Source: an uncultured Eudoraea sp.
Lineage (GTDB): Bacteria; Bacteroidota; Bacteroidia; Flavobacteriales; Flavobacteriaceae
Direction of reading: 5' to 3'
NCBI GenBank assembly: GCA_947258555.1
Contig: CAMYJF010000008.1
Coordinates: forward strand, 1-64,000
Length of the DNA: 64,000 nt
The translations under genes were made by a program, and so were the position numbers. Under the pieces are notes generated by a model that saw only the letters and a list, made by a program, of their open reading frames with translations, did no database searches and was not told the DNA's origin. Below, piece by piece: positions 35,892 to 45,176 of the stretch; position 1 is the stretch's first letter, and each line of letters begins with the position of its first letter.

Positions 35892-36641
35892 ATGATATTA
35901 GCTGCGTTTCTGGAAGGACTGATCTGGTCATTGCTATTTATTGCTAATAGCCCTGCCAAAACTGAAATGCTACCATCCGGGGAACTTCAACCCAAACCCA
36001 ACCATTTATTGTGGGAACAAGTACTCATAAAATACGTGGATGACAGCGGTAATGTAAATTACAAAGAGCTAACATCAGAACCCGGGCCACTGTTGGGGTA
36101 TTTAGATCATATGTCTGAAAATCCCCCGGCCCCAAGCTGGACCCGGTCAGATAGCCTAGCGTATTACATCAATCTTTACAATGCCGCCACGGTAAAGTTG
36201 ATCATCGATAATTATCCGGTGAAAAGTATTAAAGACATAAAAAACCCCTGGCTAAAAAAACGGGTGCTGATCGGCGATGAAAAAGTCTCCCTGGCACATA
36301 TTGAGAATAAAGTCTTGCGTAAAATGGATGAGCCAAGGATACACTTTGCCATTAATTGTGCGTCTTTCTCTTGTCCGAAACTGATCAATATGGCTTTTAA
36401 GGCAGATGAAATTGAAGAACAATTAGCGTCGGTTACCAAAGATTTTATCGCAGATACAACACGGAATAGGGTTTCTTCAAACAAACTGGAATTGTCAAAA
36501 ATCTTCCAATGGTATAAGGGCGATTTCAAATCAAGAGGAGGATTGCGTATTTTTATAAATGAAAATTCCCCTGTTGATATTGAAAAAGATGCAGAGATCA
36601 TTTTTCTCAAATACGATTGGTCGTTAAATGAAGCCCGCTAA
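35892..36641 (+). CDS. DUF547 family exported protein
   Basis: The 249 residues start with a hydrophobic signal or anchor (about 1-18). The DUF547 core has L-A-Y-Y-I-N-L-Y-N-A-A-T-V near 95-107, H-I-E-N-K-V-L near 133-139 and H-F-A-I-N-C-A-S-F-S-C-P near 148-159, with two Cys spaced as in the family. No reaction is established for DUF547, although the Cys-His content suggests a papain-like or metal-binding enzyme. It lies 65 bases after arsM and overlaps the TIGR04283-type gene by 14 bases, the usual company of the family in these loci. Confidence 0.85.
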   Translation: MILAAFLEGLIWSLLFIANSPAKTEMLPSGELQPKPNHLLWEQVLIKYVDDSGNVNYKELTSEPGPLLGYLDHMSENPPAPSWTRSDSLAYYINLYNAATVKLIIDNYPVKSIKDIKNPWLKKRVLIGDEKVSLAHIENKVLRKMDEPRIHFAINCASFSCPKLINMAFKADEIEEQLASVTKDFIADTTRNRVSSNKLELSKIFQWYKGDFKSRGGLRIFINENSPVDIEKDAEIIFLKYDWSLNEAR

Positions 36642-37338
36642 AACTCCCCATATCAGCATAATAATACCGGTGCTTAATGAAGCCGGCAACCTCCATTCGC
36701 TCAAAGCCCAGCTAAAAGCGCAAGCCTTTTCCTATAGTTCTTTAGAAATATTACTTGTCGATGGCGGAAGCACAGATGATACCCGTTCTATTGCTTCTGC
36801 ATTGGATTTCAAAGTTGTTTCCTCCCATAAAGGAAGAGCGAAGCAGATGAATCGAGGCGCGGCACTGGCCTCAGCTGATATCCTGTATTTTTTACATGCG
36901 GATACCCTTCCTCCCAAAAATTTTGACATTTCAATTCGAGATTCAGTGGCAAATGGCAACAAAGCGGGTTGCTTCCGGATGCGTTTTGATTCCGAAAGTC
37001 CATTTCTAAAATTCTTTTCCTGGTTTAGCCGATTGAATCACAGGTTGTGCCGTGGAGGTGATCAGTCGCTCTTTATCTCCAAAGACCTATTTTATAAATT
37101 AGGCGGCTTTGATGAAAACTATACAGTGTATGAGGATAGCGAATTCATAAACCGTATCTATAAACAGAGTGCGTTTAGAATTATCCCGGAATCAGTAGTA
37201 ACTTCAGCACGGAAATATGAGGACAGAGGTGAGCTAACCTTGCAGTACCACTTTGGCGTCATCCACTTAAAGAATTACTTAGGTGCCGGACCTGAGCAGT
37301 TATATGAGTATTACAAGAAGAATATTGAGTCTTACTGA
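36628..37338 (+). CDS. TIGR04283-type (arsenosugar biosynthesis) family 2 glycosyltransferase
   Basis: This GT-A glycosyltransferase of 236 residues has S-I-I-I-P-V-L-N-E-A-G-N near 10-21, the donor-site V-D-G-G-S-T-D-D-T near 44-52 and the D-x-D-like H-A-D-T-L near 90-94. It also has the family's G-G-D-Q-S-L-F-I near 141-148 and E-D-S-E-F near 168-172. It probably transfers a glycosyl group in arsenosugar or arsenolipid formation; acceptor and donor are unknown. It overlaps DUF547 at the start and the convergent GH113-like gene by seven bases at the end. Confidence 0.85.
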   Translation: MKPAKTPHISIIIPVLNEAGNLHSLKAQLKAQAFSYSSLEILLVDGGSTDDTRSIASALDFKVVSSHKGRAKQMNRGAALASADILYFLHADTLPPKNFDISIRDSVANGNKAGCFRMRFDSESPFLKFFSWFSRLNHRLCRGGDQSLFISKDLFYKLGGFDENYTVYEDSEFINRIYKQSAFRIIPESVVTSARKYEDRGELTLQYHFGVIHLKNYLGAGPEQLYEYYKKNIESY

Positions 37339-38336
37339 TTGTTCTTATAGTAGGTTCTTATAACCTCCTGTGCCGGTTTATTCTGAGGTGTGAATCGGTT
37401 ATCATCGGATCCTCCTGCCGCATCGTGATGGGTAAACCATTTCCACAGAAAGCCGCCAGCGAACCAGGGTTCCGACCAGAATTTTTCAAATAATGCCTTT
37501 TTTGCATTCACCTGGGCATCCATATTGGCCTGCTCCTCATTACGATCTACCAACCATGGTTTTTTAGCCGTATAATCCATACTCCTGTAGCCAAATTCCG
37601 TGAATATCACAGGTTTGTCATAGGTAGCAGAAAGTTCAGATAATTCCTCTTTCCACCGGTCCCAGCCTTCCGACAATTGGTCTACACTGGGTGTTTTTTC
37701 TTCGGATAAGGGAAAATAGGCGTCTACCCCAATATAATCCAGGCTAGACCAAAACGGTGTTCGTGTATATTCATCCCAGTTAGCTGCATAGGTCAGTTTC
37801 CCTGGGTAGATATTTTTGATGTCTACAATTAACTTCTCCCAATACAGCGGACGCTGACTAATAAATTCTTCTAATTCCGTTCCAATACAAAACATCTCCA
37901 CGCGCATATCTTTTGCGAGCTTGGCAAAAGTCAGAATAAACTCTTTATAAGATCTTTCCAGGATCTGCCACTCACTTTCTGTCTTCATTGCGAGATCCCC
38001 GGTAAACTCCCCTCGCCAGATCCAGATCTGAGGTTTGAGCATTACTTTTATCTTATTCCGGTGTAAGACACGGATATACTGTTCCGCACCTTCAATTGTT
38101 TCTCCAAACCACTGCCTGTCTGTATTAAAAATGATATCAGGGGAGCTCAAATCCCTGATAAAGCCAAAGGGCATAACGGCAGCATATCCTGCATTTATAT
38201 CTAATACAGGGTTCACATGTTTCTGCATGGCCTTATCCCGTGAAGCAACAAAGCTCACACCGTTGATCTTCCCGGCATACTGGCTCGCGCAGGAGACCTG
38301 AAGGAAAATAATTACAAGTAGGGTGAATCTCTTCAT
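37332..38336 (-). CDS. GH113-like TIM-barrel lipoprotein (possible endo-mannanase)
   Basis: A (beta/alpha)8 hydrolase-like protein of about 334 residues from the chosen ATG, which gives a clean lipoprotein signal (F-L-Q-V-S-C). The ATG 17 codons upstream lies before a consensus promoter box and would add an odd leader. Candidate catalytic acids lie in F-C-I-G-T-E-L-E-E (mid protein) and V-I-F-T-E-F-G-Y-R (late), as expected for clan A enzymes near strands 4 and 7. Family 113 contains beta-mannanases, but the substrate here is not proven. It lies antisense between two halves of the arsenosugar region. Confidence 0.8.
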   Translation of the reverse strand: MKRFTLLVIIFLQVSCASQYAGKINGVSFVASRDKAMQKHVNPVLDINAGYAAVMPFGFIRDLSSPDIIFNTDRQWFGETIEGAEQYIRVLHRNKIKVMLKPQIWIWRGEFTGDLAMKTESEWQILERSYKEFILTFAKLAKDMRVEMFCIGTELEEFISQRPLYWEKLIVDIKNIYPGKLTYAANWDEYTRTPFWSSLDYIGVDAYFPLSEEKTPSVDQLSEGWDRWKEELSELSATYDKPVIFTEFGYRSMDYTAKKPWLVDRNEEQANMDAQVNAKKALFEKFWSEPWFAGGFLWKWFTHHDAAGGSDDNRFTPQNKPAQEVIRTYYKNNQ

Positions 38337-38341
38337 ACTGG

Positions 38342-38349
38342 CAAAGATA
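38342..38349 (-). promoter_or_regulatory. -7 box of the GH113-like gene, implying a leaderless mRNA
   Basis: On the minus strand this reads TATCTTTG, an exact TAnnTTTG match. Its last base is only five bases before the ATG at 38336, so transcription should start at or within a base or two of the start codon. Confidence 0.6.
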
Positions 38350-38442
38350 GCAAGTGCTACATTTCTATAAAAAACGTAAAAAATCAACTTATCTTTTAGT
38401 TTTTATCTTTAAAGGTGACAAAATGAGGAATAAGCCCAATAC

Positions 38443-39792
38443 ATGGAGACCATATTAATTATAGGAAACGGGATTTCAGGGATCACCGCTGCAAGGCATA
38501 TCCGCAAACTTTCCGACAAACGCATCATTGTAATTTCTGGTGAAACAGATCATTTTTTCTCAAGAACAGCTTTGATGTATGTATATATGGGCCATATGCA
38601 ATACGAACATATTAAGCCCTATGAAGATTGGTTTTGGGGAAAAAATCGGATTGAGTTATTGCGTGCTTTTGTGACTAAAGTGAATCCCGAAACAAAGGAA
38701 ATCACCCTGGATAATATCCGTAACTTAAAATATGATAAGCTTGTTATAGCCACTGGTTCGAAACCAAATAAGTTTGGCTGGCCCGGACAGGACCTTCATG
38801 GCGTCCAGGGTTTGTATTCCAAACAAGATCTGGACCTCCTGGAAGTGAATGCGCCAAACAAGGATGTATGCAGACGTGCCGTGATCGTTGGAGGCGGATT
38901 AATAGGTATAGAATTGGCAGAAATGCTCCGGAGTCGGGATATTCCTGTTACCTTCCTCGTACGTGAAAATTCGTTCTGGGATGGAGTTCTACCGGATGGC
39001 GAATCGGCTATGATCAATGAACACATACGCGAGCATCATATAGACCTTAAATTAAAAACCAATTTAGTCGAGATCCTCGATGACGGACACGGAAAAGTAA
39101 AAGCCGTAACCACAGACCAGGGACAGACCATACCCTGTGATATAGTGGGACTGACCCCAGGTGTTACCCCAAATATCGATTTCCTAAAAGACTCAGGGAT
39201 CGAACTGGGCCGGGGCGTAAAAGTCAATCGTTTTCTGGAGACCAATAAAGCCGATATATATGCCATTGGGGATTGTGCTGAACAGCATGAACCCATAGGC
39301 AACCGAAGGCCCATTGAAGCGGTATGGTATACAGGCAGAATGATGGGAGAAGCACTGGCTCAGACCCTATGTAATAACCGCTCAGAATACAAGCCGGGGC
39401 ATTGGTTCAATTCAGCTAAATTCCTGGACATAGAATACCAAACCTATGGCTGGGTATTTAGTACCCATGGCATGAAAGACTACGAAGCTCAGTTTCATTG
39501 GAGACATCCCCGTGAAAAAATATGCATTACAGTCTCCTACGATAAAAATGATGGGAAATTCCTGGGCATAAACACGTTTGGGATCCGCTTGCGCCATGAA
39601 GTTTTTGATCGATGGCTCACAGCAGAAACTCATGTTCATGATGTTATGAAACACTTGGCCGATGCCAATTTTGATCCTGAATTCTATGCGCATTATGAAG
39701 CCGATATTATGGCAGCATATAACGATCACGCGGGCATAGCATTGAAAGCGCAGAAAGCCAACACAAATTCCATTTTTCAACACCAATCCTAG
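38443..39792 (+). CDS. FAD/NAD(P)-dependent pyridine nucleotide-disulfide-type oxidoreductase
   Basis: The 449-residue flavoprotein has an N-terminal FAD Rossmann motif I-I-G-N-G-I-S-G-I-T-A-A near 5-16, a second NAD(P) Rossmann motif V-I-V-G-G-G-L-I-G-I-E near 147-157 and the FAD-closing D-I-Y-A-I-G-D-C-A near 269-277. No redox-active C-x4-C disulfide is seen, so it resembles NADH:rubredoxin or ferredoxin reductases. It ends three bases before a membrane 4Fe-4S protein gene, which suggests the two form an electron pathway from NAD(P)H to a membrane acceptor. A TATCTTTA box lies 31 bases before the ATG. Confidence 0.87.
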   Translation: METILIIGNGISGITAARHIRKLSDKRIIVISGETDHFFSRTALMYVYMGHMQYEHIKPYEDWFWGKNRIELLRAFVTKVNPETKEITLDNIRNLKYDKLVIATGSKPNKFGWPGQDLHGVQGLYSKQDLDLLEVNAPNKDVCRRAVIVGGGLIGIELAEMLRSRDIPVTFLVRENSFWDGVLPDGESAMINEHIREHHIDLKLKTNLVEILDDGHGKVKAVTTDQGQTIPCDIVGLTPGVTPNIDFLKDSGIELGRGVKVNRFLETNKADIYAIGDCAEQHEPIGNRRPIEAVWYTGRMMGEALAQTLCNNRSEYKPGHWFNSAKFLDIEYQTYGWVFSTHGMKDYEAQFHWRHPREKICITVSYDKNDGKFLGINTFGIRLRHEVFDRWLTAETHVHDVMKHLADANFDPEFYAHYEADIMAAYNDHAGIALKAQKANTNSIFQHQS

Positions 39793-39795
39793 ATA

Positions 39796-41388
39796 ATGAG
39801 CAGAAGCACATACGATAGAAATATGTCCTTAACCGGACAACCTCCACAGAACTTATCTGCCGGACAAAAACTGTCTACGTTAGTTGGCTTGGCTGGCCTG
39901 ATGATACTGCTCCTAGCAGTCTTTAATGTAAATTTTCCAGGCAAAGGTTGGTGGTTAACACTCTCTCTGGGTCTGATCTTTGGAGCGACGTACTGGTTCA
40001 GTAAAACATCTTACGGAAATAAACACAAAGGGATCAAGAATGACGGTGTTTGGTTCAAGTCACTATCCAGTCGCGGCTTTTGGGCCTGGATTGCGGGAAT
40101 TTCACTTACCGGTTTCTACGTAGTCCTCTATTTCTATCCGGAATATCTGGGACTGGTTCAAGGCGGACAGAGCAAAGGGCTTATATCTTTATTTGACCCG
40201 CTTTCAAGGATGCTAAGTGGCAATCCTGCCAGTCAATGGTTTGTTTATGGAACACTTTATACGGTGGCCATTCTTGCGTTTGGAGTGAAATTTATCTGGA
40301 AATACAGACATAACCGTTATGAGGTCATCCGTACATTTTCGGTCATGTTCTTTCAAACGGCCTTTGCTTTTATAATTCCCGAGATAATGGCCCGCTTGAA
40401 TGGCAATTTGCCTTACTATGACCTCAAAAATATTTGGCCCTTAAACTATTACAATTTTGAACGCTATCGTATAAACGCATTTATAGATGCCGGCGACATT
40501 GGCATGGCTATGTTGATCTTCGGTGTACTGTCTATCTTCGTTATTACACCTATCCTAACTTATAAATACGGTAAAAGATGGTATTGTTCCTGGGTGTGTG
40601 GCTGTGGCGGTTTGGCCGAAACTGCCGGGGATCCGTTCAGGCATCTTAGCGATAAGCGATTATCGGCCTGGAAGGTAGAACGATGGGTAGTTCACAGTGT
40701 GGTAGTTTTTGTGACACTGATGACTACAGCAGTTATCTATTCCTATCTCGGCAATGATACTTCTAAATACTGGCTTACCAAAGGAATGTTTTTAGGAGGT
40801 GTTACCGCACTGATCACCCTGGTCTTTTTATGGGCAATGATCTTTAAAAGAGCCCAGCTCCAAAAAGATGCCCAATACGGGGCCATTGGTTATTTCGTAG
40901 TCATTATCGCCTTGATCGCTATGCATTATTTCAGCGGTGACGGGAACATATTCCTGTTTAAATCTGAATCCTTGCGGAAGTCTTACGGATTCCTTATCGG
41001 CAGCATCTTTTCAGGTGTGATCGGTACCGGATTCTACCCTATTTTCGGAAACCGGGTATGGTGCAGGTTCGGATGTCCGATGGCGGCGATCCTGGGCTTT
41101 CAACAGCGACTCTTCTCCCGCTTCAGGATCACGACCAATGGAGGTCAATGCATTTCCTGCGGGAATTGCTCCACCTATTGCGAGATGGGTATTGATGTCA
41201 GGGCCTATGCTCAAAAAGGAGAGAACATCGTCCGTTCCAGTTGTGTGGGTTGTGGAATCTGTTCTGCCGTATGTCCCAGAGGTGTACTTAAGTTAGAAAA
41301 TGGGCCACTAAAAGGGCGGATCAAGCCTAATGAAGTTCTTTTAGGTAACGATGTAGACCTGATGGAGCTGGTAAACGAATCTCAGTAG
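39796..41388 (+). CDS. Membrane-bound 4Fe-4S ferredoxin-type protein (NapH/RdxA-like)
   Basis: The 530-residue protein has several membrane segments (about 30-65, 95-115, 155-170, 185-200, 230-250, 295-315, 330-350, 360-375 and 400-420). A short C-S-W-V-C-G-C motif follows one of them near 269-275 and R-F-G-C-P lies near 424-428. The C-terminus carries two ferredoxin clusters: C-I-S-C-G-N-C-S-T-Y-C near 451-461 and C-V-G-C-G-I-C-S-A-V-C-P near 481-492. Such proteins pass electrons across or along the membrane. It probably takes electrons from the flavoprotein directly upstream; the final acceptor is unknown. Confidence 0.87.
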   Translation: MSRSTYDRNMSLTGQPPQNLSAGQKLSTLVGLAGLMILLLAVFNVNFPGKGWWLTLSLGLIFGATYWFSKTSYGNKHKGIKNDGVWFKSLSSRGFWAWIAGISLTGFYVVLYFYPEYLGLVQGGQSKGLISLFDPLSRMLSGNPASQWFVYGTLYTVAILAFGVKFIWKYRHNRYEVIRTFSVMFFQTAFAFIIPEIMARLNGNLPYYDLKNIWPLNYYNFERYRINAFIDAGDIGMAMLIFGVLSIFVITPILTYKYGKRWYCSWVCGCGGLAETAGDPFRHLSDKRLSAWKVERWVVHSVVVFVTLMTTAVIYSYLGNDTSKYWLTKGMFLGGVTALITLVFLWAMIFKRAQLQKDAQYGAIGYFVVIIALIAMHYFSGDGNIFLFKSESLRKSYGFLIGSIFSGVIGTGFYPIFGNRVWCRFGCPMAAILGFQQRLFSRFRITTNGGQCISCGNCSTYCEMGIDVRAYAQKGENIVRSSCVGCGICSAVCPRGVLKLENGPLKGRIKPNEVLLGNDVDLMELVNESQ

Positions 41389-41488
41389 TATTCCTATTTC
41401 AACAAATTCGGCCTACAGCCACTACTTAGATAATTTTCAACTTGCCGGATATTAATCTAGTATTTTTACGACTTCCTATGTGGATACT

Positions 41489-42178
41489 ATGGCGCGGATC
41501 AAAGTAATCATACCGGCATTTAACGAGGAAAACTCGATAGGATTGGTAATAAAAGAGATCCCCTCTTTTGTTGAGGAAATTATTGTTGTGAACAATAATT
41601 CCAGCGATAAGACGGAGGAAAAAGCCAGGGAGGCAGGTGCCACTGTACTCTTAGAAGAGCGAATGGGTTATGGATATGCCTGTAAAAAAGGAGTGCAGTA
41701 CGTCGGGAAACAATCCAATCCACCCGATATTGTCGTATTTATCGACGGAGACTATTCTGATTACCCGGAAGAACTTCCAAAAGTGGTGGATCCAATCCTG
41801 AATAATGGCATGGACATGGTGATCGGAGCGAGGGTTAAAAACCTTCGGGAAGCCGGTTCAATGACCCCTCAGCAAGTGTTTGGGAACTGGTTAGCTACCT
41901 CATTAATGCGCTTACTCTTTAGGTCTTCTTTTACAGATCTAGGACCTTTTAGGGCAATCAGATACCCTGCCCTTAAAAGCCTTGAGATGGAGGATAACAC
42001 TTATGGGTGGACAGTTGAAATGCAGTTAAAAGCACTAAAACAAGAGCTTGCAGTTTGCCAAGTACCAGTACGTTACAAAAAAAGAATAGGGGTCTCAAAA
42101 GTGTCAGGAACGGTAAAAGGTACTATATTTGCAGGCGTAAAAATCTTGGGTTGGATATTCAAATACAGTTTTAAATAA
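41489..42178 (+). CDS. Family 2 glycosyltransferase, dolichol-phosphate-mannose-synthase-like
   Basis: From the chosen ATG (M-A-R-I-K-V-I-I-P-A-F-N-E-E-N) the protein is 229 residues; an in-frame GTG three codons upstream is the alternative. Motifs are V-V-N-N-N-S-S-D-K-T near 34-43 and the metal-binding F-I-D-G-D-Y-S-D-Y near 85-93. The family moves a sugar from a nucleotide donor to a polyprenyl phosphate. It lies one base before a cellulose-synthase-like gene. A TATTTTTA box 20 bases upstream suggests a new promoter after the ferredoxin gene. Confidence 0.85.
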   Translation: MARIKVIIPAFNEENSIGLVIKEIPSFVEEIIVVNNNSSDKTEEKAREAGATVLLEERMGYGYACKKGVQYVGKQSNPPDIVVFIDGDYSDYPEELPKVVDPILNNGMDMVIGARVKNLREAGSMTPQQVFGNWLATSLMRLLFRSSFTDLGPFRAIRYPALKSLEMEDNTYGWTVEMQLKALKQELAVCQVPVRYKKRIGVSKVSGTVKGTIFAGVKILGWIFKYSFK

Positions 42179-42179
42179 T

Positions 42180-43664
42180 ATGGGATTAGCCTTAGCCTAC
42201 TTTATTATTGCTATTTATACGATAGCCCTACTTCTTATCTTCTTCTACAGCCTTGCGCAGTTGAATTTATTGATCAACTACCTCAGTTATAAACAGCGTA
42301 ATGAGGAAGCACCCAAATTCAATCTATTAGATCCAAGGGAAATTCCACACGTTACCATCCAACTTCCCATCTATAATGAGAAGTATGTAATGGAGCGTTT
42401 ACTCGATAATATTTCGCAACTGGAGTATCCTAAAAGCAAACTGGAGATCCAGGTTCTCGATGATTCTACTGACGACTCAGTACAGGAAACAGAAGAACGC
42501 ATTAAAGTGCTTCAGGAAACAGGATTGGATATTCAGCATATCAGAAGGGAAAACCGGGAAGGTTATAAAGCTGGTGCCCTCAAAGAAGGACTGATAACTG
42601 CCAAAGGTGATTTCATCGCCATATTTGATGCAGATTTCCTTCCGGATAATGACTGGCTTAAGAAGACTGTTATCTATTTCAAAGATGAAGAGATCGGCGT
42701 GGTACAAACCCGCTGGGGACATATCAACCGAGATTACTCCACACTGACTAAGATCCAGGCCTTTGCCCTGGATGCGCATTTTACTTTGGAACAAGTGGGC
42801 CGAAATTCAAAAGGCCACTTTATTAACTTTAATGGGACAGCTGGTATCTGGCGGAAAGAATGCATCCTGGATGCCGGAAACTGGGAAGGCGATACTTTGA
42901 CAGAAGACCTTGATCTAAGTTATAGAGCACAGTTAAAGAATTGGAAGTTCAAATACCTGGAGGATGTAGAAACACCTGCAGAACTTCCGGTTGTGATCAG
43001 CGCAGCGCGCTCACAACAATTCCGATGGAACAAAGGAGGGGCTGAAAATTTCAGGAAAACTGTGTTGAGTGTGATCGCATCCAAAAATATTTCCTTTAAA
43101 ACGAAATTTCACGGAGTAATGCATTTGCTCAACAGTTCTATGTTCCTCTGCGTTTTTGTCGTGGCTGTATTGAGCATTCCGATGCTTTACATTAAAAATA
43201 TTTACGGGCATTTAGGGTGGATATTTGAAGTCACCAGTTTCTTTATTATCAGTACCGTTATTCTCTTTATTTGTTATTGGTTTACCTACAGGAGTATACA
43301 GGGGAAAACCTTTGATGATTTTGTGGACTATATCAAGCTCTTTTTTACCTTTTTCTCAGTTGCCCTCGGATTCTCCTTGCATAATACCGTGGCAGTCCTG
43401 GAAGGTCATATGGGGAAACGCTCAGAATTTGTACGTACGCCTAAATTCAATATCAACAATCTTACAGACAGTTGGAAGGGTAACAGGTACCTGGCAAAAA
43501 AGCTTTCGCCAAACACCATACTTGAATTTGCCCTGATGGTGTATTTTCTCTTTGGTATGTATTCTGCCATTCCATTGAACGACTTTGGTCTGTTCCCATT
43601 TCACGTGATGCTTTTCTGTGGTTTCGGCTTCGTCTTTTATAAGTCGGCCTTCGCCAAAGCATAA
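42180..43664 (+). CDS. Processive family 2 glycosyltransferase, cellulose-synthase-like
   Basis: The 494-residue membrane enzyme has one N-terminal membrane segment, a cytosolic GT-A domain and four C-terminal membrane segments. The processive-enzyme motifs are all present: V-L-D-D-S-T-D-D-S near 94-102, F-D-A-D-F-L-P near 149-155, T-E-D-L-D-L-S near 241-247 and Q-Q-F-R-W near 279-283 (the Q-x-x-R-W box). It builds a beta-linked glycan or a multi-sugar glycolipid; the sugar is unknown. No bcsB- or bcsC-type partner is present, which argues against secreted cellulose. Confidence 0.88.
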   Translation: MGLALAYFIIAIYTIALLLIFFYSLAQLNLLINYLSYKQRNEEAPKFNLLDPREIPHVTIQLPIYNEKYVMERLLDNISQLEYPKSKLEIQVLDDSTDDSVQETEERIKVLQETGLDIQHIRRENREGYKAGALKEGLITAKGDFIAIFDADFLPDNDWLKKTVIYFKDEEIGVVQTRWGHINRDYSTLTKIQAFALDAHFTLEQVGRNSKGHFINFNGTAGIWRKECILDAGNWEGDTLTEDLDLSYRAQLKNWKFKYLEDVETPAELPVVISAARSQQFRWNKGGAENFRKTVLSVIASKNISFKTKFHGVMHLLNSSMFLCVFVVAVLSIPMLYIKNIYGHLGWIFEVTSFFIISTVILFICYWFTYRSIQGKTFDDFVDYIKLFFTFFSVALGFSLHNTVAVLEGHMGKRSEFVRTPKFNINNLTDSWKGNRYLAKKLSPNTILEFALMVYFLFGMYSAIPLNDFGLFPFHVMLFCGFGFVFYKSAFAKA

Positions 43665-43769
43665 CGAACATCACCACATTTTTCGATCCATTATCCCTAA
43701 TCAGGGACCCCTTGGTTTTGCGACCTATTAAAATTTTAGTTTCTTGTATTTCCTAGCAGAGAGGTAATC

Positions 43770-45131
43770 TTGACCAACAACGTAACCACATATTGGAAAT
43801 TACACAAGATCCCGATCCTCCTCGGTATCCTCAGCCTCATTTTCTATTTCGTATTTGCCTATCATTTGATCCGATCCGATTTTATTAGATTGATCACTCT
43901 ATATGCCGGTTTATTCCTGTTGTGTTATAAGTTGATCCAGTTCGAGAAATTCAATACCAAGTTCCTATTTGGATTGGGTTTATTATTCAGACTCGTATTC
44001 CTTTTGGCTATCCCTAACCTATCTCAGGATTTCTATCGTTTCATTTGGGATGGACAAATGATCCTCAATGGCTTCAATCCCTATCTCCATTTGCCTGGAG
44101 AAGCGTCATCAGAAATACTGAATGTCATTCCTTTTGCCTCTGAACTGGTATCTAATATGGGAACGCTTAGCGCAAGAACGTATAGCAACTATCCTCCTGT
44201 AAACCAACTGGCCTTTGCTTTAGCTGCTTTGATCGGGGGTAAAAGTATAGTGGGCCAGGTAGTGGTGTTACGTCTTATGCTGATCGGGGCAGACATAGGT
44301 GTTTTCTACTATGGGCGAAAAGTGCTGTCCAGGTTAAATGTATCACCACACATGATCTTTTGGTATTTCCTCAACCCGCTTGTGATCATAGAACTTAGTG
44401 GGAACCTGCACTTTGAAGGCTTCATGTTATTTTTCTTCATACTATCCCTTTATTTCATTTTTAAGAAACACTGGTATTGGGGAGCGGTATTTATGGGAGT
44501 TTCCATTAGCGTAAAGCTTATCCCCTTGTTTTTTCTGCCCTTGCTCCTTTCACATTACAAATTCAAAAAGAGCATTTTATTCTATACCCTCACAGGTCTG
44601 GTCGTCCTGGCAAGCATGCTACCCTTTGCGAGTACAGCCATGATGTCTAATTTCGGCAATACGCTATCCCTGTGGTTCTCCAATTTTGAGTTCAATGCCG
44701 GGATCTATAATGCCGTAAAATACCTGGGCGTGCAACTGGAAGAAAAACCCTGGGAGATGATAAAGACCTATGGCAAACTCGTTCCAATTATTGTATTGAT
44801 CATAGTATTCTTTACGACAACCCTTAGAAACAACAAGAATCCGCGGATCCTGGTTTCATCCATGTTACTCATTCTAAGTGCATATTATCTGATGACCCCA
44901 ACCGTACACCCATGGTATCTGGTCTTCCCGATCTTTCTGTGCCTGGGTACAGAGTATCGCTTCCCCCTGTTCTGGTCTGCCCTGGTTATGCTGAGCTATT
45001 CGGCGTACAGGTTTGAGGAAACGGAAGAGGTTTTATGGCTGATATTCATTGAATATTTTGTGGTAATCTCAATGTTGATTTATGAATTTTTCAGATTTAA
45101 TCGTGAAAACCTGCGCATTCATAAAAATTAG
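43770..45131 (+). CDS. Polytopic membrane glycosyltransferase (GT87/mannosyltransferase-like)
   Basis: The 453 residues have about ten to twelve hydrophobic segments. S-Q-D-F-Y-R-F-I-W-D-G near 87-97 is the acidic loop motif after the first segments typical of polyprenyl-phosphate-dependent GT-C enzymes, and N-P-Y-L-H-L near 105-110 follows. Together with the dolichol-P-mannose-synthase-like gene upstream this suggests use of a polyprenyl-phosphate sugar on the periplasmic side. The start is TTG (preceded by GAGAGG), since no ATG lies before the first membrane segment. This is the last gene before the arginine leader region. Confidence 0.82.
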   Translation: MTNNVTTYWKLHKIPILLGILSLIFYFVFAYHLIRSDFIRLITLYAGLFLLCYKLIQFEKFNTKFLFGLGLLFRLVFLLAIPNLSQDFYRFIWDGQMILNGFNPYLHLPGEASSEILNVIPFASELVSNMGTLSARTYSNYPPVNQLAFALAALIGGKSIVGQVVVLRLMLIGADIGVFYYGRKVLSRLNVSPHMIFWYFLNPLVIIELSGNLHFEGFMLFFFILSLYFIFKKHWYWGAVFMGVSISVKLIPLFFLPLLLSHYKFKKSILFYTLTGLVVLASMLPFASTAMMSNFGNTLSLWFSNFEFNAGIYNAVKYLGVQLEEKPWEMIKTYGKLVPIIVLIIVFFTTTLRNNKNPRILVSSMLLILSAYYLMTPTVHPWYLVFPIFLCLGTEYRFPLFWSALVMLSYSAYRFEETEEVLWLIFIEYFVVISMLIYEFFRFNRENLRIHKN

Positions 45132-45176
45132 AGGATCTTTAGGTAGATCTATGAGAATTTGTACATTAGCACTCTC

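Noticed and set aside
42180-43664. A cellulose secretion system
   Set aside because: The processive GT2 has no BcsB, BcsC or BcsZ partner and sits with polyprenyl-type glycosyltransferases.
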